Positions 39,085 through 46,396 of a DNA stretch of 64,000 nt are shown piece by piece; within the stretch, counting starts at the first letter, position 1, and the number at the start of each line of letters is the position of its first letter. This stretch comes from Cladocopium goreaui (taxonomy: Eukaryota; Sar; Dinophyceae; Suessiales; Symbiodiniaceae): NCBI GenBank assembly GCA_947184155.2, contig CAMXCT020001696.1, positions 73,219 to 137,218 on the forward strand, given 5' to 3'. Under the pieces are notes generated by a model. It had not been told where the DNA came from, ran no database searches, and saw only the letters and a list, made by a program, of their open reading frames with translations. The position numbers and the translations under genes are program-made.

Positions 39085-39105
39085 CTTGAGCCAAACGGCT
39101 ACGGA
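39085..39105 (-). other. relict dinoflagellate spliced leader (outer copy)
   Basis: Minus strand T then CCGTAGCCGTTTGGCTCAAG: the 22-nt DinoSL except that ATTTT in the middle is GTTT. It ends in CAAG directly at the inner relic. It marks the 5' end of module II and identifies the genome as dinoflagellate. Confidence 0.88.
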
Positions 39106-39510
39106 CGTCCTCTCAGATCAGCTTGTCCAGAAGGCCTTCCATGGACTGAATCGTTACCATAGATTGACCGTGAGCAAAGAAGTCGTGGTGGTCACTGTGC
39201 CGGGTGCCCCCCAGTGGGGGGGCTGACAGTAGTGGCGCACAGGAAGCTTCGCAAGCCAGCGAAAAGCTTCCATACTGCTATCGCAAAGGTAGTGCAGGGC
39301 CCCTAATTTCATAGGGGAAATGTAAAACTGCAAATTGCTTGAGCTCCGCCAGTGTACTCCTCAGCAGCAGGCAGCGCTCGCAACGATGAAAATCGTGCTC
39401 AAAAAGGGCACCAGTCGTGCAGAGAGCATGAAGCCAAAGAGGCAATGACCGCAAAAATCGAAAAAAGCCGAAGATTGACATGACCGTACACAGGAGTTTC
39501 GCCATATCAG
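39106..39510. other. non-coding spacer between module II and the copia element
   Basis: No gene. Contains a larger inverted repeat at 39242-39271 and a G/C-rich stretch at 39193-39222 with a distant likeness to the hairpin family. Confidence 0.5.
39242..39271. repeat. inverted repeat
   Basis: GGAAGCTTCGC, 6-nt loop, GCGAAAAGCTTCC: arms match except for two extra A. Confidence 0.75.
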
Positions 39511-39654
39511 TTTTGTCTTCGGCAACGTTTTTTTCTTTTTTCTGTCCAACGCCGTATGGCTTTCGCCAGGTCGTTCAACATGTTTCCAATCATGTTGCAT
39601 GTGAGATTAATTAATTAATTCACGCAGGGGCCAAGTTTTGTCTTCGGCAACGTT
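39511..39654 (-). mobile_element. SINE-like short retroposon with 19-bp target duplication
   Basis: A segment of about 106 bp (39530-39635) lies between perfect 19-bp direct repeats (ttttgtcttcggcaacgtt at 39511-39529 and 39636-39654). On the minus strand it runs from CTTGGCC to an A-rich tail (AGAAAAAAGAAAAAA). A second copy is at 51168-51273. It includes an ATTAATTAATTAATT core. No clear Pol III box seen. Confidence 0.7.
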
Positions 39655-39879
39655 ACTCTCGTTGTTGCAGGTTCGCTAAACGTGCCAACCACAGAACTGT
39701 TCAAGACATTTCAGGATGTCATCGTCCCTGAAAGTCCTGCAGTGCATTGTAGTATGCAGAGTAGACAGCTGCAGTGCATCCAAAACCGTAATACTACTCA
39801 CCCACAGAGTAGGCAGGCTGCAGAATCACCATCTACGAACTGACGAACCATGTGGGCAGACTTATGCTGCTCGCGGGTG

Positions 39880-40552
39880 CGTAAAACTTTGCACCGCTAA
39901 GTTGTGCCTTGAAAACCAAAACAAAACCTATCGCGATCAAAGTTACCCAAAGGCTTTTCCACAAATAAACAAACGTGAGTCAAACTTTCCGTGCTCTCTC
40001 GCTCAAATCACTCCAGACAACAAGCAACGCTTCAACACACACTCTGTTTCTCTCGCTCGGGCTTGAGCCAACGAATATCGTTGACCCTTCAGTTCAAATA
40101 CTGTTTAAAGGTGACAAAAACCAAGGAGGGGTTTTTGTCTAAACTGCAAACTGGATTCCAGTCTTGACGAAATTCCGAAAAGCGATCCACTGAGGATCAA
40201 AAGCTTTCATTCGGTTCTAAAACTGTTTAAATGTTTCCAAACTGTTCAAATAATGTTCGGTTTCCTACAAAAACATCACAACTCTCAACTACAAAACGAG
40301 ACGAGTGCAACCGCAGTGTCGGTTGTGCTCGTTGAGTGTCACAAAATGATCTATGCTTCATAGAGCATCCAAAAACATTCAAAAGTATATCTTCCACAGA
40401 TGATATTCGGTCAAATCAAAACTACAAACTACGATCTGTCCATTCACAATCGTTCCAAGTCAAAATAGGCTCGTCCGCAGACGATACTTGGTGAAATCAA
40501 AACTGTGCAACGTCACTGATCTCTCAGCACTATACCAGGTAGGATTTTCACA
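39880..40552 (-). repeat. copia 3' LTR
   Basis: About 673 bp, matching 50268-50950. The minus-strand start is TGTGAAAATC; the end reads ...GTTTTACG, so the usual terminal CA is not seen. Contains the decamer TTGGCTCAAG (40062-40071), identical to the DinoSL 3' end. Confidence 0.9.
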
Positions 40553-40560
40553 CCCCCTTT
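40553..40560 (-). promoter_or_regulatory. polypurine tract
   Basis: Minus strand AAAGGGGG immediately before the 3' LTR start TGTGAAAA; the expected plus-strand primer site. Confidence 0.8.
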
Positions 40561-40662
40561 CGATGAGAGGTCAGTATGGAGTCTTCGTCCAATACGTAGT
40601 GCAATCAATGCAACGCAATGCAATCCAGAAAGTCATGGCGTCCCATCACAATCCAGAAAAAT

Positions 40663-41244
40663 CTAGTCCTCTGACATACCTGCAATAGAAGAAGTTGACG
40701 AAGCAGTTCTTCGCTGGCGAGGTACTGAATCTCCGAATAAAACCTGTGTAGAATGTTCCAGTGTACAACATGCAGTGCACCTTGCATATTCAGTCACTGG
40801 CAGACTCTTGAAAATACGACAGAATCGGGTCAAATGAAACTTCTGTCCTTGTTCAGAAACAAAAATACATTGCCCAATCTCAAAAGTCGAAGATGAAATA
40901 CGGCAGATTTCACAAATTGTAAGCCCTCTCTTCACATTGTCCCAATCTGGATAACAACGACAACGACGATCAAGATGATAACATCTCTCCGCAGTTCCAA
41001 TGTACAAATGATAAGAAGACGAAGTCTGAGCTCTGTGCATTTGTCTGAAGTCTGACGTTTCATCCGATGTAGCCTGAGTATATTCAGCCTGAATTGTCGC
41101 ATCCCTCAACTCTGGACTAACTTTCTCAATAACTGTCTTACGTTCCAGTGCTCCACAAAGCCAGAATATAACAACTGTCCCCAAAGATCCAATCATCACT
41201 CCAGTCAATGCAGAAAATAGCACCACAATGAGAAGCTCATCCAT
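40663..41244 (-). CDS. copia 3' ORF: membrane-anchored Cys/His-repeat protein
   Basis: 193 codons between the pol region and the 3' LTR. An N-terminal hydrophobic segment (LLIVVLFSALTGVMIGSLG, then VVIFWLCGAL) is followed by two similar repeats: YHLYIGTAERCYHLDRRCR...CEICR and IFVSEQGQKFHLTRFCR...CTACC, each with a pattern H-x3/4-C ... C-x2-C that could bind zinc. The C-terminus is Ser/Arg-rich. Its place is where some LTR elements carry an extra envelope-like ORF, but only the position and the membrane anchor support that comparison. The Cys/His repeats are not an envelope feature I recognise. Confidence 0.65.
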   Translation of the reverse strand: MDELLIVVLFSALTGVMIGSLGTVVIFWLCGALERKTVIEKVSPELRDATIQAEYTQATSDETSDFRQMHRAQTSSSYHLYIGTAERCYHLDRRCRCYPDWDNVKRGLTICEICRISSSTFEIGQCIFVSEQGQKFHLTRFCRIFKSLPVTEYARCTACCTLEHSTQVLFGDSVPRQRRTASSTSSIAGMSED

Positions 41245-41606
41245 GGCTGGCGAACGCGGCGCGGCCGGCCCGGGCTACACGAAAAAGAAAACACACACAC
41301 AACAGAACAAAACAACTGGAGTGTGAGCGTCCTGATGCGAGCACTCTCTCAACGGAGTTGATAGGCTCCTGAAACTAAACTGATGTCATCATCTGATTCC
41401 TGATGACAAAACCTGAGAATTCACTTAGTGAAATCTTCACTGAAAACTGTGCCTGACAATCGAATGTCCCTGAATCCGCTGTGAACCATGCAAACATGCA
41501 AATTCCACTGAGCGGTTCAGCTGAAAAAGAAAACTGTACTTTCCTGAAGTCAAACTGCTGACATGAAATGCAACCTGATGCAAACTGCAGTCAATGACAA
41601 ACAAAA
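41245..41606 (-). other. non-coding spacer very rich in TCAGG
   Basis: Between the methyltransferase-like ORF and the membrane ORF. Eight TCAGG pentamers (minus strand) between 41331 and 41578, against about 0.3 expected by chance. Confidence 0.8.
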
Positions 41607-42026
41607 TCACGATGTTTCTTCCTGTTGATCAATCCAACGAAGTGCAATAGCACGACAATAGAATCTGGCAAACTTATATGAGTATCTTTCCGTCATCGAA
41701 TAGTTGACCTGATTCAATGGAGCGTGGTCCTGAGTACACTTACACTGAAATCTCTTTCCAAGACCTGTGGCAAGTACTTGATCCGAACATGCAATGCGAA
41801 AGACTTTACCAATAGGCTGTCCCTGACTGGTTTCCAAACCCATGGCACATGCAGCACAATCCGCAAACTTTTGCATGTCGTGGTCAGTTAGAAACTTCTT
41901 CAATCTCTCGTCTGACCAAAAACGGTTCGATTTCGGAAGCTCCAGAGTCACAGCACTACACACATTGCTCATGCCCTTGATATATGAAACATCTCTTGCA
42001 ATGATCAAGAAGCCTGAAATACGCAT
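41607..42026 (-). CDS. copia extension, end of the methyltransferase-like domain
   Basis: 139 codons from the first ATG. Sense from VTLELPKSNRFW onward continues the domain of the upstream ORF in the +1 frame. The change falls close to the upstream TAG, next to a short TG run (TGTGTGT), so the upstream ...IYQGHEQC joins ...AVTLELPKSNRFW. It contains ADCAACAMGLE and ends WIDQQEETS. Confidence 0.7.
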   Translation of the reverse strand: MRISGFLIIARDVSYIKGMSNVCSAVTLELPKSNRFWSDERLKKFLTDHDMQKFADCAACAMGLETSQGQPIGKVFRIACSDQVLATGLGKRFQCKCTQDHAPLNQVNYSMTERYSYKFARFYCRAIALRWIDQQEETS

Positions 42027-44865
42027 CCTGAGCAGGTTTCCTGTCTTTCTTGGATAAGTCCAACAAAGGGCTACCCCCAGTACAGGGAAGAGAAATGTGT
42101 ACCTGAATCAGTTTCTGTGAGTCCGCACTACCGGAAGATCCCTCAGCAAAGTTCTTCAAGAACTTATAGGCCTGACGTTGAGTTGAAGAAAGCTCCAAAC
42201 CGGCATGAATTCCAATGTAACTGCATCCAAACTCCCTAGAAGCATTTTGAATCACTGAGTCAACACCACAAGCAAGTTCCAAAATCAAAAGATTTCCACC
42301 TGAATCAAACATGGTCATACTTCCATCTTCAGTCACACTGCAAACACCTGAACGAGTTGGAGTACGAGATCTACCTGAGTTTTCACTGAGGCTTGGACTG
42401 ACTTCGGTCCCGTTACCAGGTCCAGTGGGATTTGCAGCTGCCGGAGCTGGTGTTGTAGGTGCGGCCGGAGCCGGGGTCGCAGGTGCAACTTGGGCAATCG
42501 GCCCCGCCAAACGGAGCTGCCCCGTTCCGATAAGTCGGAACAATCGCAGATTCACCTGCGAGTTCAGCAATCCACTCCCTTGGCATGCCACACAAACCTC
42601 TGTCTCGCCTCCCACCGGTGCTGGCGGTGGTGTAGATGGTACCGGTGAAATCACCGGAGCATTCGACCAGTGAGTTGAACTTTGTCCTGGTGCTTCTCCA
42701 GCCACAAGGGAATCTCCTGCTGGAGATGTAGGCGTCGCCGCCTGTGAGTTCGCTGGCGTCGGTTGGTGCACTGTAAGTGCTGACAATCTTCCAGAACCCT
42801 GTGGCACTGTAAGATGGACATCCCCATGTCCCGCACTGTCTGAAACCGGGGTTCCAACATCCACAGCTGTGCTCGGCGTCACAAGATCCACAGTCGCAGG
42901 TGGCGCCTTAGCTGCCTCTTCCACGACTCTCCCAACCGAACCTCGGATCTCTGTTGGTGGCTCTGTCGCCTTGGGCTTCTCAGTCGCTTTGGACTTCTCA
43001 GTCCCTTTTGCCTTCTCTGTCCCTTGGGTCTTCTGTGGCGCACCTTTCACTAGTGGTGCCTTGCTTGGGGGTCTCTTTGGCGGTGTCTTGGGTGGAGTTT
43101 TAGGTCTCCTCACATCTCTGCTCGAGGAGGCCGCTTCTCCCAGAGGTGGGTCCTGAGAAAACTTAGCCGGAAGTCTTGGTGCTGTAGGTGCTGGTGGTGG
43201 CCGCATAGGTGCTGAAGTCTGCGGCGGAACACCTGGTCTGCTCCTGGCGATCTTTGGGCTTCCACCCATCAAAGGTGGAGGTGGTGGTGGTGGCAAGTTC
43301 TTCTTGACACCTCCTCCAACAGTGGACATGGTTCCCAGGTATTGCCCGCCCACCTGAGATGCTGAGTCTTCTGGACGGACATCGTCAAACTCCAGGGTCT
43401 CCTGAGGAATGCTTCCCATATTTCCCTGAAGCCTGACTCGAGGCCGGGTCTCCCCTGCCCCCTCGTACTTGATGACGCCCTCAGTGAGTGATACTCTCCT
43501 CATCTTCTGCGGGCAATTGGCACTCAAGTGCCCCTTCTCACCACACTGGTAGCAAGTACGAGTCTCAGTAGGGTACCTGGAAAAACCTGACTGCACAGTT
43601 CGAAACTTCTGCTCCCTGTCGATTGACTTGACTTCCATTGTCTCTCTTCTGCCTGAAATAGGGTCGAAAAAACTTCGAACTGGTACATCTCCTCCACGGG
43701 CTGGAATCTCAAAGGCTGGTGCAGGCTGAGCACGCTCTTCTCTGGCAGTCTTCTTAATCTCTTCCCACTTCGCCTTCTGGCGTCTCTTCGTCTCCTTGTT
43801 CTTGAAGCGATTCTTTCCAGGTAGCTTGGCACCTGATCCAGTCTCGCTCTTGACCTTGATGATTCTCTTCCGAGGCATCAGCTTCGCAGCTGGGCGCTTC
43901 GGCATCTTCTTCACCTGAGGTCGCTTCGATCCAGAAGACGGTCCACCTGAAGGCCTTTCTTTTGCAACTGGCGCACCCGCAGTTGCTTCCTTTGTATCTG
44001 GCGTACCTGACACTGGCTCTTTCTGTTCCTGAGTGCCTGAGGCAGCTGCTCCTTCTGGTGCAGCTTCAGTGACTTCCATGACCCTTTCATCTCTTCTCAT
44101 CACTTCACCAGTCTCTGGATCCTGGCGAGGTCTCCCTGTCGTGTAATCGACACGGGCCAATCCAGACACCATGGACTTGTTGTCCTCTTCCTCTGCCATC
44201 AGCGCGACAGCAAGAGGCAAACTGTCCGGGTTTGTCAAGGTTTCTTGAGCAAACACAGCTTTCACATGACGAAATGATCTCTGATCTCCTGAAACTTGCA
44301 GTTCTTCTTCCAAAACAAACGAAATCAAACGTTCTCCGCACAAGACGCAGTTCCTGTTTGACAAACATGAAATTGGTTTTGAATAACTGTTGTCACAAAC
44401 TTTCAAGCAAAAACCAAGGATGTTCGAAATCAAACTGAAATCAACTTTCACAAATCCAAGCATGTTCCTGTAAAATAAAAACTTCTGAGTTGGCAAGCAC
44501 TTGGTAAAACAATCTGCTGGGTTCAAAGTTCCTGGAACGTGCGACAAAAGCAAAACTTTGCGATCCATCAACTCTCGGAGCCAATAAACTTTAATCTCAA
44601 TGTGTCGGCTCTTTCGTTGCAAATCAGATGCTTCGAGAAGCATTTTCCCTGACAAACTGTCGGTCTTGACGACCAGTGGAAACAAGTATGAAACTTTCAT
44701 AGAGTCTTCGTCATCAGACTCTGCTTCGTCATACCAAGTCACCTGAGCGTCCTGAGGGAATAATGTCAACCCATGGATACAAACGACCAAGCACAAAACC
44801 CAAAGTCCTGAGCAAGCCGATTCCTTCCTGAACACCTGACTGTAATGCAACAAGCTCAGCCTCAC
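41956..44865 (-). CDS. copia RNase H end, zinc knuckle and methyltransferase-like domain
   Basis: 969 codons; meaningful from about residue 50. Residues 60-145 are the end of copia RNase H (LVVKTDSLSGKMLLEASDLQ, HIEIKVYWLRELM, GTLNPADCFTKCLP). Then come basic and Pro-rich linkers, a CCHC zinc knuckle (CYQCGEKGHLSANC) and long Pro/Ala/Thr-rich disorder. From about residue 860 there is a domain with LLILELACGVDSVI (SAM motif I-like) and IQVHISLPCTGGSPLLDL (Pro-Cys, as in motif IV of cytosine methyltransferases). I believe this terminal domain recurs in dinoflagellate copia elements. Methyltransferase activity is inferred from two motifs only. Confidence 0.75.
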   Translation of the reverse strand: MRLSLLHYSQVFRKESACSGLWVLCLVVCIHGLTLFPQDAQVTWYDEAESDDEDSMKVSYLFPLVVKTDSLSGKMLLEASDLQRKSRHIEIKVYWLRELMDRKVLLLSHVPGTLNPADCFTKCLPTQKFLFYRNMLGFVKVDFSLISNILGFCLKVCDNSYSKPISCLSNRNCVLCGERLISFVLEEELQVSGDQRSFRHVKAVFAQETLTNPDSLPLAVALMAEEEDNKSMVSGLARVDYTTGRPRQDPETGEVMRRDERVMEVTEAAPEGAAASGTQEQKEPVSGTPDTKEATAGAPVAKERPSGGPSSGSKRPQVKKMPKRPAAKLMPRKRIIKVKSETGSGAKLPGKNRFKNKETKRRQKAKWEEIKKTAREERAQPAPAFEIPARGGDVPVRSFFDPISGRRETMEVKSIDREQKFRTVQSGFSRYPTETRTCYQCGEKGHLSANCPQKMRRVSLTEGVIKYEGAGETRPRVRLQGNMGSIPQETLEFDDVRPEDSASQVGGQYLGTMSTVGGGVKKNLPPPPPPPLMGGSPKIARSRPGVPPQTSAPMRPPPAPTAPRLPAKFSQDPPLGEAASSSRDVRRPKTPPKTPPKRPPSKAPLVKGAPQKTQGTEKAKGTEKSKATEKPKATEPPTEIRGSVGRVVEEAAKAPPATVDLVTPSTAVDVGTPVSDSAGHGDVHLTVPQGSGRLSALTVHQPTPANSQAATPTSPAGDSLVAGEAPGQSSTHWSNAPVISPVPSTPPPAPVGGETEVCVACQGSGLLNSQVNLRLFRLIGTGQLRLAGPIAQVAPATPAPAAPTTPAPAAANPTGPGNGTEVSPSLSENSGRSRTPTRSGVCSVTEDGSMTMFDSGGNLLILELACGVDSVIQNASREFGCSYIGIHAGLELSSTQRQAYKFLKNFAEGSSGSADSQKLIQVHISLPCTGGSPLLDLSKKDRKPAQDAYFRLLDHCKRCFIYQGHEQCV

Positions 44866-46396
44866 AGGAGGAGAGCGTCACAGCTGACTGGTGTCTGCTG
44901 AAACACTTCATCAAACACTGTTGAAAGATGAAGCAAGTACCTGAAACAGAACGACGTCCAGTACTTTTCATGGGTGCAAACCCAGCATCTGTGTACACTT
45001 CCAAACCTTTCACATCGGGCAAAGCAAGCTCTTCTGATGGAAAACGCAATGCAACATCCATGTCAGTCATAAGATACCTGAGTACAGCACGCAAACATTT
45101 TTCATGGGTCTCAAACGGTTGTGCCTGACCAGTTCCAAGCATGCTGACCAAAATCAACAAGTCTTGACGAGTTTGGCAATACCATGACAAACGACCTAGA
45201 ACTCTGCGAAAACGTGCATGTCCTTCTGCTGACAATGGTTGGCTTCCTTCCTGTTCCAGAATGGGACGCAAATCCGGAAATGTTGTGCTTCCCTTCTTCA
45301 AATCAAACTCAGCAAAAGCTTCATCCAAGTACGTTGGATCCACCTGCATGTACAAAGCAGATGAGCCTGGCCTTCGAAAGATACTTCGACCAAGGAAACG
45401 CAAGTGTCCCCCTTTCAAACCAACGCGGCCAGTCTCTCGAACCTTGACATGAGCTGATAGTGCAGTCATAAGGGTCTTGAGAGCTGATTCCGAAGTGGTG
45501 GCAACAAGCAAATCATCGACGTACGCCATGATGACGATGGGTGCCTGATCTTCGCCAACCATTCGACCAACATACAAACAAGGCTCCACAGTACCTGAAA
45601 CTACTCCAATGCTCTTGACAATAGATGAAAAGAAAACGATCCATGCCTGAGAGGCAATTCTCAAACCGTTGATGCCTTTCTCAGCCCATAGAAAAATTGG
45701 TTCTCCCTTCATAGTTGACATGGATAGTGGCATCCGGAGAATTTCTGGTCGCTCCAATGGTGAGTTCATGAACGCCTGAGAAACGTCCAAACCTGCCAAA
45801 AACATGGCTTGATTCCCAACACTCCACGCCCCACAAGCAACTCCAAGAACCATCCTGAGTGCCTCAATGCTGGGTGTTGGGCTAGAGATGCCCATACTTC
45901 TGGCAGACTGACCACTTGCAAAGTCCTTTGCAACGATCCTGGCGCGCACACCTTCCTGAGCTTCCTCTTTCTCGTTGGTCACCCACCTGGTGCCGATGAT
46001 GCGCTGGCCACTTTCTCTTGCCACATTCTCGGCAAGAACCTGACCTGCACCAACAGCAGTGAGTCCACGAATCTCCTTCTGCATGGCCAAAAAGGTTCCT
46101 TCAGCTGGCAAGTCCCTGAGCGTGACATCAGACACGGCTCCACTGGGCTTCCAAAGCTTGATCTTCTGACCACAAAAATCCATGACGACAAACTCATCGC
46201 AGTAGCCATCGTACTGAATTGACTCCACTGAAAACCGATCTCGTTGAACAAGTTCTGGTGATGTCAACATACCCACATGATATGGCTGCGCCATGCAAAC
46301 GTCAACCATGGGCATGTCGCCAACGTCCTCGGTGGCCATCTCAACGTCCGCAGACTCGACTGGGTCCGGAGCTAAAAGATGGAGAATAAGAACCAT
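44729..46396 (-). CDS. copia reverse transcriptase and RNase H
   Basis: 555 codons. Copia RT: IIGTRWVTNEKEE, ARIVAKDFASGQ, LAGLDVSQAFMNSPL (motif A) and VIMAYVDDLLVATT (motif C). RNase H starts at LEVYTDAGFAP and includes STGRRSVSGTCFIFQ and LSSCEAELVALQSG. The domain continues in the next ORF in the +1 frame; the frame ends at 44729. Overlaps the upstream ORF by 56 nt, also +1. Confidence 0.95.
   Translation of the reverse strand: MVLILHLLAPDPVESADVEMATEDVGDMPMVDVCMAQPYHVGMLTSPELVQRDRFSVESIQYDGYCDEFVVMDFCGQKIKLWKPSGAVSDVTLRDLPAEGTFLAMQKEIRGLTAVGAGQVLAENVARESGQRIIGTRWVTNEKEEAQEGVRARIVAKDFASGQSARSMGISSPTPSIEALRMVLGVACGAWSVGNQAMFLAGLDVSQAFMNSPLERPEILRMPLSMSTMKGEPIFLWAEKGINGLRIASQAWIVFFSSIVKSIGVVSGTVEPCLYVGRMVGEDQAPIVIMAYVDDLLVATTSESALKTLMTALSAHVKVRETGRVGLKGGHLRFLGRSIFRRPGSSALYMQVDPTYLDEAFAEFDLKKGSTTFPDLRPILEQEGSQPLSAEGHARFRRVLGRLSWYCQTRQDLLILVSMLGTGQAQPFETHEKCLRAVLRYLMTDMDVALRFPSEELALPDVKGLEVYTDAGFAPMKSTGRRSVSGTCFIFQQCLMKCFSRHQSAVTLSSCEAELVALQSGVQEGIGLLRTLGFVLGRLYPWVDIIPSGRSGDLV

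Larger units (their letters stand above)
19479..39105 (-). mobile_element. module II: large LINE-like retroelement with DNMT and USP domains, interrupted
   Basis: Minus-strand order from 39105: spliced-leader relics, leader with three hairpins, 1,074-codon ORF, USP-like protease, DNMT3-like methyltransferase split over two frames, 508-codon ORF, EEP endonuclease (truncated near 30806), foreign DNA 30.8-25.45 kb, Pro-rich ORF, non-LTR RT, RNase H + palm-like protein, possible A-rich tail. The half-endonuclease upstream and the RT lacking an upstream endonuclease complement each other, which is why I join the two halves. No LTRs flank it. The 3' boundary is uncertain; the element may continue into module I. 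Confidence 0.6.

Noticed and set aside
39193-39216. Another hairpin of the constant-loop family
   Set aside because: CACTG/CAGTG arms are present but the loop is 14 nt and G/C-rich, so membership is doubtful.
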